This document shows, piece after piece, positions 8,378-17,107 of a stretch of DNA of 64,000 bases. How positions within the stretch are numbered: the first letter of the stretch is position 1; the number at the start of each line of letters is the position of its first letter. The notes beneath the pieces were generated by a model. That model ran no database searches, was not told the origin of the DNA, and was given only the letters and a program-made list of their open reading frames with translations. This DNA is from Micrococcaceae bacterium (lineage in GTDB: Bacteria > Actinomycetota > Actinomycetes > Actinomycetales > Micrococcaceae), in the NCBI GenBank assembly GCA_025465475.1, contig JAODMR010000136.1:36222-100221 (forward strand), read 5' to 3'. Both the position numbers and the translations under genes were made by a program.

Positions 8378-8407
8378 TGGTGGGCGCCGACATTCAGGCG
8401 CCCACCA
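8378..8407 (+). terminator. Hairpin after acidic protein gene
   Basis: TGGTGGGCGCC (8378-8388) pairs with GGCGCCCACCA (8397-8407) around an 8-nt loop. It starts 7 nt after the stop codon at 8368-8370. No U-run follows. Probable terminator of the ku/hibernation-factor transcript. Confidence 0.6.
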
Positions 8408-8506
8408 TCAAGCACGTCCAAAAACCATTGCGCACTGCTGGTGCTTCTGCTTCTGTAGAACCAGTGTCCAGACACGGGCACCCACTTTTGTGTGAAGCAG
8501 GTGCCT

Positions 8507-9277
8507 ATGCCGTTGACTTCTCCAAGCACCGCCCGCCAGGCGGTGGGGACCGCCGACTCCCCGCTCCGGCATGCTGCCACGGCGGACTACCCCGAACTGC
8601 CGACCGAGGTGCACGCCCTGGTGATGGGCCACCTTTCAGTGGCGGACGCCGTCGCCCGCCGCTACCGGCGGACGCGGCAGGAATTCTGTGACCTGCAGCA
8701 GGTGGCCCGCATGGGGCTGGTCAAGGCAGCCCTGCGGTTCCGCGCCGGGGACGGCACCACCTTTGTGTCCTTCGCCGTTCCGACCATCAGCGGTGAAATC
8801 AAGCGTTACCTGCGGGACCATTCCTGGATGATCCGCCCGCCGCGACCCGTCCAGGAACTCCGGGCCCAGGTCAATGCGCTGGTCCCTGAATTGGGGCAGG
8901 AACTCGGCCGGGAGCCCACGCCGGCCGAACTGGCCGCCCGGTTGGACGTGGACCTGCCGGCGATCCGCGAAGCGCTGCAGTCGGTGGGAAGCATGCGGCC
9001 GGACTCACTGGACTCCCAGCAGGGCGGCGAGGACGGTTCCGGGCTGTATGAGTACCTGCGCACCGGCGATGATGCCTATGACCGGATCGACGAAATGGTC
9101 AGCCTGGCCGCTGCCATGCAGGACATCACTCCCTGGGAACGCCAGTTGCTGCACCTGCGCTTTCACGAGGACCTGAAGCAGCGGGAGATCGCCGCGGAAC
9201 TGGGTATCACCCAGATGCAGGTCTCGCGCATCCTGGCCAACCTGCTCGACAGGCTCCGCCTGCACCTGTCCGGGTAG
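8507..9277 (+). CDS. SigB/SigF/SigG-family RNA polymerase sigma factor
   Basis: 256 aa from ATG 8507 (GAAGCAGG upstream); an in-frame GTG at 8492 would add five residues. Region 2 is HLSVADAVARRYRRTRQ with FVSFAVPTISGEIKRYLRDHSW, the classic SigB/SigF stretch that binds the -10 element. Region 3 follows (LGQELGREPTPAELAARLD). Region 4 carries the helix-turn-helix EIAAELGITQMQVSRILANL. This group directs general-stress and stationary-phase transcription and is normally held by an anti-sigma factor, but none is adjacent. The gene ends 2 bp from the convergent GT9 gene. It probably controls stress genes, possibly including its neighbours. Confidence 0.9.
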   Translation: MPLTSPSTARQAVGTADSPLRHAATADYPELPTEVHALVMGHLSVADAVARRYRRTRQEFCDLQQVARMGLVKAALRFRAGDGTTFVSFAVPTISGEIKRYLRDHSWMIRPPRPVQELRAQVNALVPELGQELGREPTPAELAARLDVDLPAIREALQSVGSMRPDSLDSQQGGEDGSGLYEYLRTGDDAYDRIDEMVSLAAAMQDITPWERQLLHLRFHEDLKQREIAAELGITQMQVSRILANLLDRLRLHLSG

Positions 9278-9279
9278 CG

Positions 9280-10218
9280 CTAGATCACGCCAAGCCTTTC
9301 GAGGGCGGCCAGCACGTCGGCCGGTGTCACGGCCAGCAATGCCGGATCAGGTTCTTCCGCGAAGGTTTCGCCCCGGCGCAGGGACGCGTCGGTGAGGGCT
9401 ATGTGCGGCCCATCCTCCGGCGGCCCCCACTCCTCCACCGGCGCCGGACCAAAGAGCACCACAGAGGGAACCCGGTATGCCGAGGCCAGGTGCGCTGCGC
9501 CGGTGTCGGCCGTGACCACCAGCTTCGCCGCCGCCACCGTCGCCGCGAACTCGTCCAGCTCCTGCCGCCCGGCCAGGACGGCGGCCTCCGCCACCCCGGC
9601 CAGGGTCGCCACCAGTTCTGCCCGGTCCCGGTCGGCGCGGCCACCGGTCAGCGCCACCTCCAGCCCCCGCTCCCGCAACGCCACCACCACGGCGGCGAAG
9701 CGCTCCACCGGCCATTGCCTGCTGCCGTAGAAAGCACCAACATGAACCACCGCTGCTCCCGGGAACTGCGCGGGCACTGTGGGCAGGTTCAGGTACAGGT
9801 CCGCGGGGTCCGCAGCAATTCCGTGCCATTGCAGCAGCCGGGTCCAGCGCACCCGCTCATGGATGCCGTCCAGCCAGGCCGGTCCCTCCCAGCCGCTGGA
9901 GGCATGCCCGATCCGGCGCACCGGATCCAGGGCCTCCAACGCGCCCCTGCTTTCCGGTCCGCTGCCGTGCAGGTTTACCGCCACCTCCACCTGCCGCAGC
10001 GCTTCCGGCAGGGGATGCTGCAGTCCGGGGGTGGGAAGCAGTTCGTCCACCACTCCGACCAGGGGCATCATCGGGGCCAGCCAGCCGGGCGCAGCAAAGA
10101 CCAGCCGGTGCCCGGGAAACGCCGCCTTCAACGCCTTCAGTGCGGGCACGGCAACCAGCAGGTCACCGAGTTTCAGGGTCCGCAGGGCAAGGACGGTTGG
10201 TTGTGGCGCTGCACCCAC
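9280..10218 (-). CDS. GT9-family glycosyltransferase (heptosyltransferase-like) 1
   Basis: 312 aa, starting at GTG 10218 with AGGAGG upstream. GT9 enzymes transfer heptose from ADP-heptose. Visible marks are the N-terminal LALRTLKLGDLLVAVPALKALK (KLGD loop) and the late donor-site motif VVTADTGAAHLASAYRVPSVVLFGP. It is divergent from the gmhB-like gene across about 70 bp and belongs to the heptose cluster. It is one of three GT9 genes here (others at 10839 and 17107), none more than about one third identical by eye. The acceptor is unknown; since no LPS is expected, a wall polymer, lipoglycan or other glycan is inferred. Confidence 0.88.
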   Translation of the reverse strand: MGAAPQPTVLALRTLKLGDLLVAVPALKALKAAFPGHRLVFAAPGWLAPMMPLVGVVDELLPTPGLQHPLPEALRQVEVAVNLHGSGPESRGALEALDPVRRIGHASSGWEGPAWLDGIHERVRWTRLLQWHGIAADPADLYLNLPTVPAQFPGAAVVHVGAFYGSRQWPVERFAAVVVALRERGLEVALTGGRADRDRAELVATLAGVAEAAVLAGRQELDEFAATVAAAKLVVTADTGAAHLASAYRVPSVVLFGPAPVEEWGPPEDGPHIALTDASLRRGETFAEEPDPALLAVTPADVLAALERLGVI

Positions 10219-10287
10219 GGGGGCCTCCTGCGAGAAGAAGTCTGCTAACGATGTTTATGGTACGCATTCGCTGGGAACTGTTCCTTC

Positions 10288-10842
10288 ATGGAAGCCACCG
10301 GAGGCAATGGCCTGCTCGCAGTGCTCTTTGACCGCGACGGCACGCTCGTGGAGGATGTGCCGTACAACGGCGACCCGGCCGCCGTCGTCGCCATGCCGGG
10401 TGCCCAACAGGCCCTGGCCGCGGTGCGCGGGCGAGGGCTGCTGGTGGGCGTGGTCAGCAACCAGTCAGGAATCGGGCGTGGGTTGATCAGTACCGAGCAG
10501 GTCCTGGCAGTCAACGCCAGGGTGGAGGAACTGCTGGGCCCGTTCGACGTCTGGTGTTTCTGTCCGCACGTGGAGCAGGACGGGTGCGGCTGCCGTAAAC
10601 CGGCTCCCGGCCTCGTGCTGGAGGCCGCGGCCCTGCTCGGCGTACCGGCCTCCCGGACCGCCGTGGTGGGAGACATTGGAGCGGACATGGACGCGGCGGC
10701 GGCGGCCGGCGCCCGGGGCGTGCTTGTTCCCACCCCCGTCACCCTTGCGGAAGAGGTGCGGAGGGCACCGGCCACCGCTGCCGACCTCGCCGGGGCAGTC
10801 GGGTTACTCCTCGACGGTCCGCTTCCTGTGGCGGTTGCGTGA
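10288..10842 (+). CDS. gmhB: D,D-heptose 1,7-bisphosphate phosphatase (HAD-IIIA)
   Basis: 184 aa. GmhB-type HAD phosphatases remove the 7-phosphate from D-glycero-D-manno-heptose 1,7-bisphosphate, the third step to ADP-heptose. All signatures are present: nucleophile motif LFDRDGTLV, the SNQSGIGRG motif II, the zinc loop with Cys/His ligands (CFCPHVEQDGCGCRKP), and motif III/IV GDIGADMDAA. It opens an operon in which the next genes overlap by 4 bp each. A histidinol-phosphatase role is possible for this fold, but the heptose context makes GmhB the better call. Confidence 0.87.
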   Translation: MEATGGNGLLAVLFDRDGTLVEDVPYNGDPAAVVAMPGAQQALAAVRGRGLLVGVVSNQSGIGRGLISTEQVLAVNARVEELLGPFDVWCFCPHVEQDGCGCRKPAPGLVLEAAALLGVPASRTAVVGDIGADMDAAAAAGARGVLVPTPVTLAEEVRRAPATAADLAGAVGLLLDGPLPVAVA

Positions 10843-11876
10843 GCCGGCGCGTGCTGGTTGCCCGGCTGGACAGCATGGGCGACGTGCTGCTTACCGGCCC
10901 GGCCGTGCGCGCCGTGGCTGCGACAGCTGATCGGGTGATTTTCCTGGCCGGTCCACGCGGCGCCGCAGCCGCGCGCCTGCTGCCCGGCGTGGATGAGGTG
11001 CTCGAATGGTCCTGCCCCTGGATAGGGGATCCGCCGGTGGCCGCAACAGCGGCGCACCTGGCCGAACTGTCCGCCCTCCTCACCACCGCCCGCGCTGACC
11101 AGGCGGTCATCCTCACCTCGTTCCACCAGTCCCCGCTGCCGTTGGCCCTGCTGTTGAAGGTGGCGGGGGTCGGTCCGATAACCGCCGCGTCGGTGGACTA
11201 TCCGGGCTCCCTGCTCGACGTTCGGCTCCGGCCCGGGGAAGACCTCGCGGAGGACATCCCGGAACCCGTGCGCGCCCTCGCGATCGCCAGTGCCGCCGGT
11301 TTCGACCTGCCCGACGACGACGATGGCCGGCTCGCCATCCTGCCGGTGCCGGCCTATCCCGGGCTCGCCGACGCCGGACCCTACCTGGCGGTGCATCCGG
11401 GGGCGGACGCCCCGTCCCGGACCTGGCCTGCAGAACTGCACGCGGAGACGGTTCGGCTGCTGGCCGGGCAGGGGTATTCCGTGGTGGTGACCGGTACGCC
11501 GGCAGAAACAGGGCTGACCGGACGCGTCGCCGGCAGCGTCGCCAGGGACCTCGGTGGGGTCACCGACCTGGCCGGAATGGCGGCGGTGTTGGCAGGTGCA
11601 TCAGCAGTCATCGTGGGCAACACCGGGCCCGCCCATCTGGCGGCCGCCGTCGGCACGCCCGTTGTGAGCCTCTTCTCACCCGTCGTTCCCGCCGCGAAGT
11701 GGGCGCCGTTTGGCGTACCCGTGGAACTACTCGGCGACCAGGACGCCCCCTGCCGTGCCAGCAGGGCGCGGACGTGCCCCGTTGCGGGCCATCCCTGCCT
11801 CAGCGGCGTGCGTCCCGCTGACGTGGTGCACGCCGTGCACCGCCTCACCCGCCCCTACCTGGAGGTCGTCCGATGA
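10839..11876 (+). CDS. GT9-family glycosyltransferase (heptosyltransferase-like) 2
   Basis: 345 aa, starting at GTG 10839, overlapping gmhB by 4 bp (GTGA). The N-terminus MSRRVLVARLDSMGDVLLTGPAVRA contains the D-S-M-G-D acceptor loop. The donor-binding region has GNTGPAHLAAAVGTPVVSLFSPVVPAAKW. These fit ADP-heptose-type heptosyltransferases. Four Cys in the last 45 residues (CRASRARTC, HPC) may stabilise the C-terminus. It is translationally coupled to the following glycosyltransferase. The acceptor is unknown. Confidence 0.88.
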   Translation: MSRRVLVARLDSMGDVLLTGPAVRAVAATADRVIFLAGPRGAAAARLLPGVDEVLEWSCPWIGDPPVAATAAHLAELSALLTTARADQAVILTSFHQSPLPLALLLKVAGVGPITAASVDYPGSLLDVRLRPGEDLAEDIPEPVRALAIASAAGFDLPDDDDGRLAILPVPAYPGLADAGPYLAVHPGADAPSRTWPAELHAETVRLLAGQGYSVVVTGTPAETGLTGRVAGSVARDLGGVTDLAGMAAVLAGASAVIVGNTGPAHLAAAVGTPVVSLFSPVVPAAKWAPFGVPVELLGDQDAPCRASRARTCPVAGHPCLSGVRPADVVHAVHRLTRPYLEVVR

Positions 11877-12886
11877 GGATCCTGCTCTGGCACGTCCACG
11901 GCGGCTGGACGGACGCCTTTGTCCGCGGTGGCCACGAATACCTGCTGCCCACGCTGCCTGACGGCGGCGGCTGGGGGCTGGGCCGGGCCGGCCGGCACTG
12001 GCCCGCCAACGTCCTTGAGGTGCACCCGGACAACCTCGCAGACGAATCCATCGACGTCGTCGTGCTGCAGCGGACCGAAGAACTGGCCGAGGTGGAACGC
12101 CTGACCGGACGGCGCCCCGGCCGTGACCTGCCCGCCGTGTTTCTGGAGCACAACACTCCCAAAGCCCACGTCACCGACACCGTTCACCCGCTTGCCGGGC
12201 AGTCAGCGATTCCGCTGGTCCACGTCACCTACTTCAACAGCGTCTTCTGGGACAACGGGAAAGCCCCGGTCACCGTCATCGAACACGGCATCGTGGATCC
12301 CGGGCCGCTGTACACCGGGGACCGGGCGGAAATGGCAGCAGTCATCAACGAACCCATCCGGCGCCATCGCGTCACCGGCACCGACCTGCTGCCCCACTTC
12401 GCCGCGGCCGGACCGGTGGTGGTTTACGGCATGAAGGGCCAAGGGCTCGCCCAGCACCTGGGCCTTACCGACCGGGACCTGCGCTGGGGTGGAGACCTTC
12501 CGACGCGGACATTGCACCGCGAATTGGCCCGCAGCCGGGTCTACGTGCACCCGCTGCGGTGGACCTCGCTGGGGCTGTCCCTGCTGGAAGCCATGCATCT
12601 GGGCATGCCGGTGCTGGTCCTGGCCAGCACCGAAGCCGTGCGAGCGGTACCACCAGAAGCCGGCGCGCTATCCGCGAGTCCGGCCGAACTGGCTGAGACC
12701 GCAGGGCAGCTGCTCCGGGATCCACAGGAGGCGGCCGCCCGTGGCGCGGTGGCGAGATCGGCAGCGCTGCGCCGCTACGGTCTGCAGCGTTTCCTTTCGG
12801 ACTGGGATGAGGTTCTCAACGCCGTGCTGCAGGACCGGAGCCCCCTCCGATCCCGCCTGGTTTCCAACGAAAGGAGCCTTCTATGA
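11873..12886 (+). CDS. GT4-like glycosyltransferase
   Basis: 337 aa with ATGA overlap to the GT9 gene before and to the GT4 gene after. It starts MRILLWHVHGGWTDAFVRGGHEY. The C-terminal half carries a retaining-GT-B donor motif variant, RWTSLGLSLLEAMHLGMPVLVLAS, where the usual E-x7-E is reduced to SLGLSLLEA. N-terminal matching to families is weak. It probably transfers a nucleotide-activated sugar onto the same heptose-containing glycan. The missing first Glu of the EX7E motif is worth noting. Confidence 0.78.
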   Translation: MRILLWHVHGGWTDAFVRGGHEYLLPTLPDGGGWGLGRAGRHWPANVLEVHPDNLADESIDVVVLQRTEELAEVERLTGRRPGRDLPAVFLEHNTPKAHVTDTVHPLAGQSAIPLVHVTYFNSVFWDNGKAPVTVIEHGIVDPGPLYTGDRAEMAAVINEPIRRHRVTGTDLLPHFAAAGPVVVYGMKGQGLAQHLGLTDRDLRWGGDLPTRTLHRELARSRVYVHPLRWTSLGLSLLEAMHLGMPVLVLASTEAVRAVPPEAGALSASPAELAETAGQLLRDPQEAAARGAVARSAALRRYGLQRFLSDWDEVLNAVLQDRSPLRSRLVSNERSLL

Positions 12887-14178
12887 GGATCTCTATGGTG
12901 TCGGAGCACGCCAGCCCGCTTGCGGCGCTGGGAGGCGTGGACGCCGGCGGGCAAAACGTGCACGTGGCGGAGCTTTCCGCCGCGCTGGCCCGACGCGGCC
13001 ACACGGTCAGCGTCTATACCCGGCGGGATGATGTGCTGCTCCCCCGCCGGGTGGAGATCGGTCCGGGGCTGGAACTGATCCACATCGACGCCGGCCCTCC
13101 GGAGCATCTGCCCAAGGATGAGCTGCTGCCGTTCATGTCTGCCATGGCTGACGGCATCGCAGACCATTGGGGAGACGCTCCCCCGGACGTGGTGCACGGG
13201 CATTTCTGGATGTCAGGAGTCGCAAGCATCAAGGCTGCCGGCCAGGCAATGGCGCACACCGGCCGGACCCCGCGCATTGCGCAGACCTTCCACGCACTCG
13301 GTGCCGTCAAGCGCCGGCACCAGGGCGCTGGCGACACCAGCCCGGCGGAACGGACCGAGTTGGAGCCCTGGGTGGGCAGGTCGGCGGACCGCGTGGTGGC
13401 GACCTGCACCGACGAGGTGTTCGAACTAAAGAGCCTGGGCGTGCCGCAGTCACGGATCTCGATTGCTCCCTGCGGCGTCGACACCAACCTGTTCACCCCG
13501 GACGGACCTGCCGTTTTGCGCGGCACCCGGTTGCGCATCGCCACGGTAGGTCGACTGGTGCCGCGCAAGGGCGTCGGGACGGCAGTGTCGGCCCTGGCGC
13601 GGCTGGCCGAACTGGGCCTGGACAATGTCGAACTGCTGATCGTCGGCGGGGCCACTGCGGCAGCCGAATTGGACAGCGACCCGGAGGCCCGCCGGATCCG
13701 GGCGCTGGCCCAGGAATTGGGAGTGGCTGACCGGGTGATCATGTGCGGCCAGGTTCCCCGCGAGGACATGCCGGCGCTGCTGCGCAGCGTTGATGTGGTG
13801 ATTTGCACGCCCTGGTACGAGCCGTTCGGCATCGTGCCCCTTGAAGCCATGGCCTGCGGAAAACCAGTCGTGGCCGCCGCCGTCGGCGGCCTGATCGACA
13901 CGGTGGTCCACGGCAGCACCGGGCTGCATGTGCCGCCGCGGAATCCCTACGCCGTTGCGGACGCCCTGGCGCGGATCCTGGGCGACCCGGCACTGGCCCG
14001 CGAGCTGGGCAGCACCGGAGCCCGCCGGGTGCGGTCCCGCTATTCCTGGGACCGGGTGGCTGCCGATACCGAAAAGATCTACCTGGCCATGCTGCGGCGT
14101 ACCTCCCGAGGCGCCGTTGACCTGCATGAACTGCTGCAGGAACCGGACGGGCTGAGCCTGGGAGGTCAGGCGCTATGA
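12883..14178 (+). CDS. GT4-family glycosyltransferase (GT-B)
   Basis: 431 aa, strong AAGGAG site at 12870-12880. MRISMVSEHASPLAALGGVDAGG is a typical GT4 start (compare MshA and sucrose-phosphate synthase types with GGxxVHV). The GT-B second domain has GRLVPRKGV and the EX7E motif in EPFGIVPLEAMACGKPVVAA. Such enzymes are retaining and use NDP-sugars. It is coupled to gmhA by ATGA. Sequence resemblance to the D-inositol-3-phosphate glycosyltransferase group is visible, but the cluster context argues for a role in the heptose glycan instead of mycothiol. Confidence 0.86.
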   Translation: MRISMVSEHASPLAALGGVDAGGQNVHVAELSAALARRGHTVSVYTRRDDVLLPRRVEIGPGLELIHIDAGPPEHLPKDELLPFMSAMADGIADHWGDAPPDVVHGHFWMSGVASIKAAGQAMAHTGRTPRIAQTFHALGAVKRRHQGAGDTSPAERTELEPWVGRSADRVVATCTDEVFELKSLGVPQSRISIAPCGVDTNLFTPDGPAVLRGTRLRIATVGRLVPRKGVGTAVSALARLAELGLDNVELLIVGGATAAAELDSDPEARRIRALAQELGVADRVIMCGQVPREDMPALLRSVDVVICTPWYEPFGIVPLEAMACGKPVVAAAVGGLIDTVVHGSTGLHVPPRNPYAVADALARILGDPALARELGSTGARRVRSRYSWDRVAADTEKIYLAMLRRTSRGAVDLHELLQEPDGLSLGGQAL

Positions 14179-14810
14179 AGCTGTCACTGATCCAGCCGTC
14201 TCGGACCGGCGGCGCCGCGGCCCCGGCGGATCCGGCCGCCGTCGTACGAACCCACCTGGCCCACCTCGCCCCCGCGTTGGCGTGCCTGGAACAGGAGGCG
14301 GGCCACCTGGCCGAGTGGGGCCAGGAACTCGCCCGGCGCCTGATGGCAGGCCAACGGCTGCTCGCCGCCGGAAATGGCGGCTCCGCGGCTGAAGCCCAGC
14401 ATCTGACCGCCGAGCTCGTGGGCCGGTTCAAGGCCGACAGGCGCCCGTTCTCCGCGATCGCCCTGCACGCGGATACCTCGGCCGTGACCGCCATCGGCAA
14501 CGACTACGGATACGAACAGGTCTTTGCCCGCCAGGTCGCCGGACACATTCGGCCAGGCGACGTCCTGCTGCTGCTTTCCACCAGCGGCAAGAGCGAAAAC
14601 CTGCTGCAGGCCGCGGCGGAAGCCCGACGGGCCGGTGCCCTGAGTTGGGCGCTGACGGGCGCCGGACCTAATCCGCTGGCCGGCGCGGTCGATGACGTGA
14701 TTGCCATCGACGCGCTCTCGGCCAACGTCCAGGAGGCGCACCTGGTGGCCCTGCACGCCATCTGCCATTGCTTCGATGCTGAAGTGGCCCGACTGGAGGG
14801 AACATCATGA
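14175..14810 (+). CDS. gmhA: Sedoheptulose-7-phosphate isomerase-like SIS protein
   Basis: 211 aa. GmhA converts sedoheptulose 7-phosphate into D-glycero-D-manno-heptose 7-phosphate, the entry step to ADP-heptose. The SIS fold is shown by LLAAGNGGSAAEAQHLTAELVGRF, the signature GmhA phosphate-binding stretch, followed by DTSAVTAIGNDYGYEQVF and LLLSTSGKSENLLQA. The C-terminal NVQEAHLVALHAICHCF holds the metal-ligand His region. Length fits the family. Overlap of 4 bp on each side couples it to GT4 and hldE. The DiaA replication-initiator homologue is the main alternative fold relative. Confidence 0.9.
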   Translation: MKLSLIQPSRTGGAAAPADPAAVVRTHLAHLAPALACLEQEAGHLAEWGQELARRLMAGQRLLAAGNGGSAAEAQHLTAELVGRFKADRRPFSAIALHADTSAVTAIGNDYGYEQVFARQVAGHIRPGDVLLLLSTSGKSENLLQAAAEARRAGALSWALTGAGPNPLAGAVDDVIAIDALSANVQEAHLVALHAICHCFDAEVARLEGTS

Positions 14811-16303
14811 AGATTGCCGTCATCGGAGATCTGCTGCTGGACGTAGACCTCTCCGGGACCGCCACCCGCCTGTGCCCCGACGCGCCGGTGCCGGTGGTGG
14901 ACATACAGCACACCGAACGCCGGGCTGGCGGGGCCGGCCTGGTCGCCACCCTGCTCGCGGCCGAAGGGCATGAGGTCCGGCTGCTGGCCGCCCTGTCCCA
15001 GGACCGGTCAGCGGAGGAACTGCGCGGCGTGCTGCCGGGGGTCCAGCTCACCGCCGTCCCCCTGCCCGGTCCCACACCGGTGAAGACGCGCCTGCGCGCC
15101 AACGGGCAGGCGCTGGCCAGGATGGACTCCGGCTGTGAACCGGTGGACCCACCGACCGTACCCACCGAGGCGCTCGCCGCAATGGACGGCGCCGACGCGG
15201 TGGTGGTGGCCGATTACGGTCGCGGCCTGACCAGCAATCCCGGTCTGCGCGACTGGCTGGAACGGACCGCTGCGGCCATTCCGGTGGTCTGGGACCCGCA
15301 CCCCGCGGGTTCTGCCCCCGTTCCAGGGGTCGCAGCAGTCACCCCCAACCTGGCAGAAGCGTTGAAGGCGACCGGGTTGCAGGGGACCGGGCTGCATACC
15401 GTCCAGGAAGCGGGGACGCAGTTGCGCCGTCGCTGGAACAGCCGCACCGTGGTGGTCACGCTGGCCGAACGCGGAGCCCTGCTGGTGCAGGACGACACAG
15501 CACTTCCCGCCGCGCCGCATCTGGTGCCGGCGCCATCGGTTACGGCTACCGACTCCTGCGGCGCCGGTGACCGCTTCGCTGCCGGGCTGGCTGTTGCCCT
15601 GGCCTCAGGGCTTGCCATCTCCGACGCCGTCCTGTCCGCCGTCGAGGGCGCTGCGGCGTTCCTCGCCGCCGGCGGGGTGGGTGCCCTGCACGGTGGTGGT
15701 GCCGTTCCACCTACCGGCGCCGCACGCCCCGACGCCGAGGCGGGTAGCGCCGAGGGCGCATCGGGCGGAGGCAACCCAGCGTCCGGGTCCGACGGTGCTG
15801 CCGCCGGAACCGTCCCGTCCGCAACCACGCGGACTGACATGTCCGGACGGGCCCGTGCCCGGAAGCTGATTGCCGAGGTCAGGCAGCGCGGGGGCACCGT
15901 GGTCGCCACCGGCGGCTGCTTTGACCTGCTGCACGCCGGGCACGTGCGGATGCTCACAGCCGCGCGGCAGCTGGGCGACTGCCTGGTGGTGTGCCTGAAC
16001 GCTGACACCTCGGTACGCCGCCTCAAAGGACCCGAACGGCCGATTATTACCGAAGCCGACCGGGTGGAGCTGCTCGCAGCGCTGGCCTGTGTCGACGCCG
16101 TCGTCCTCTTCGAGGAAGACACACCGGAAGCCGTTTTGGCCGACCTGCGGCCAGACCTCTGGGTCAAGGGCGGCGACTATTCGCTGGCGCAACTGCCGGA
16201 AGCTGCCTTGATGGCCAGCTGGGGCGGCCGGTCGGCCACCGTCCCCTACCACCCGGCCAAATCAACCACCCGGCTTGCCGGTGCGCTGGCGCGCATCGGC
16301 TGA
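14807..16303 (+). CDS. hldE: Bifunctional heptose kinase/adenylyltransferase, copy 1
   Basis: 498 aa. HldE first phosphorylates heptose 7-phosphate at C1 and, after GmhB, adds AMP. The PfkB-type kinase (about 1-300) carries the anion-hole/catalytic motif TDSCGAGDRFAAGLA. A Gly/Ala/Ser linker of about 45 residues follows. The cytidylyltransferase-like domain (about 350-498) has TGGCFDLLHAGHVRML (HxGH) and VKGGDY. The kinase N-terminal motif is AGGAGLVATLLA, less typical than in the second copy at 18534. Ends the gmhB-to-hldE run of overlapping genes; an SDR follows after 45 bp. Confidence 0.9.
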   Translation: MKIAVIGDLLLDVDLSGTATRLCPDAPVPVVDIQHTERRAGGAGLVATLLAAEGHEVRLLAALSQDRSAEELRGVLPGVQLTAVPLPGPTPVKTRLRANGQALARMDSGCEPVDPPTVPTEALAAMDGADAVVVADYGRGLTSNPGLRDWLERTAAAIPVVWDPHPAGSAPVPGVAAVTPNLAEALKATGLQGTGLHTVQEAGTQLRRRWNSRTVVVTLAERGALLVQDDTALPAAPHLVPAPSVTATDSCGAGDRFAAGLAVALASGLAISDAVLSAVEGAAAFLAAGGVGALHGGGAVPPTGAARPDAEAGSAEGASGGGNPASGSDGAAAGTVPSATTRTDMSGRARARKLIAEVRQRGGTVVATGGCFDLLHAGHVRMLTAARQLGDCLVVCLNADTSVRRLKGPERPIITEADRVELLAALACVDAVVLFEEDTPEAVLADLRPDLWVKGGDYSLAQLPEAALMASWGGRSATVPYHPAKSTTRLAGALARIG

Positions 16304-16348
16304 CCCTGCCTCCTCGTCAACCGCATCATCCACCGAAAGGACAGCTTC

Positions 16349-17059
16349 ATGGCGTTTACACTTACCAACCAGCTGCAGAACTCAGTCGTTTTGATCACCG
16401 GAGGCGCGTCCGGCCTGGGTGCCGCCGTCGTGCAGGCCGTCACCGCCGCAGGCGGTTTCCCGATCGTCCTGGACCGGGACATCAGCCAGGTCAGCGGGGC
16501 CAAGGCTTACCAGGTGGACGTCTCAGACACCGCTGCCGTGACGGCGGCCGTGGCGGAAGCCGCTGCCGAGGCGGGCGGCCTCGACGCGGTGGTGACGGCT
16601 GCCGGCATCGATCGATGCGGCCGCCTGGAGGACGTGGACGCCACCGAATGGGAACGTGTCATCGGCGTGAACCTGCTGGGCACCGTTTCCGTGGTCCGGG
16701 CCGCCATGCCCTGGCTGAAGGAACGGCACGGCCGGGTGGTCACCGTGGCGTCGTCGCTGGGCATCAAGGCCGTCGGCGAGGCCACCGCCTACTGTGCGTC
16801 CAAGTTCGCCGTCGTCGGTTTCAGCCGATCGCTGGCGGCGGAGAACCGCGGCATCATCGGCGTCACCACGCTGATCCCGTCCGGCATGAAGACCCGTTTC
16901 TTCGATGACCGGGACGAAAAGTACAAGCCGCAGGACGACTCCCGGCTCAACGACCCCGCCCGGGTGGCCGATGCCGTGGTGTTTGCCCTCGCCCAGCCGA
17001 AGGGGTGCGAGGTACGCGAACTGGTGATCTGCCACGAGGAGGAGGACTCCTGGCCCTAA
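16349..17059 (+). CDS. Short-chain dehydrogenase/reductase
   Basis: 236 aa with GAAAGGA upstream of ATG 16349. Classical SDR features: cofactor loop TGGASGLGAAV, the NAG-equivalent TAAGIDRCG, catalytic Ser in TVASSLGIKAVG, and YxxxK in AYCASKFAV. The first cofactor Gly-rich loop and a following D suggest NAD. It lies at the end of the heptose operon. HldD epimerases are extended SDRs of about 310 aa with a different layout, so this is not a straightforward HldD; it could modify the sugar (oxidation or reduction). The product is unknown. Confidence 0.85.
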   Translation: MAFTLTNQLQNSVVLITGGASGLGAAVVQAVTAAGGFPIVLDRDISQVSGAKAYQVDVSDTAAVTAAVAEAAAEAGGLDAVVTAAGIDRCGRLEDVDATEWERVIGVNLLGTVSVVRAAMPWLKERHGRVVTVASSLGIKAVGEATAYCASKFAVVGFSRSLAAENRGIIGVTTLIPSGMKTRFFDDRDEKYKPQDDSRLNDPARVADAVVFALAQPKGCEVRELVICHEEEDSWP

Positions 17060-17069
17060 ACCGCTTCCG

Positions 17070-17107
17070 GGCGCCGGGCGGTTCCGATCACGCGGCTGCC
17101 CGGCGCC
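17070..17107. terminator. Bidirectional terminator between convergent genes
   Basis: GGCGCCGGGC (17070-17079) pairs with GCCCGGCGCC (17098-17107) around an 18-nt loop. It lies between the SDR stop (17057-17059) and the stop of the convergent GT9 gene (17107-17109), so it can serve both. Confidence 0.6.

Noticed and set aside
16349..17059. Annotation of the SDR as HldD
   Set aside because: It is 236 aa with a classical SDR layout, whereas HldD is an extended SDR of about 310 aa.
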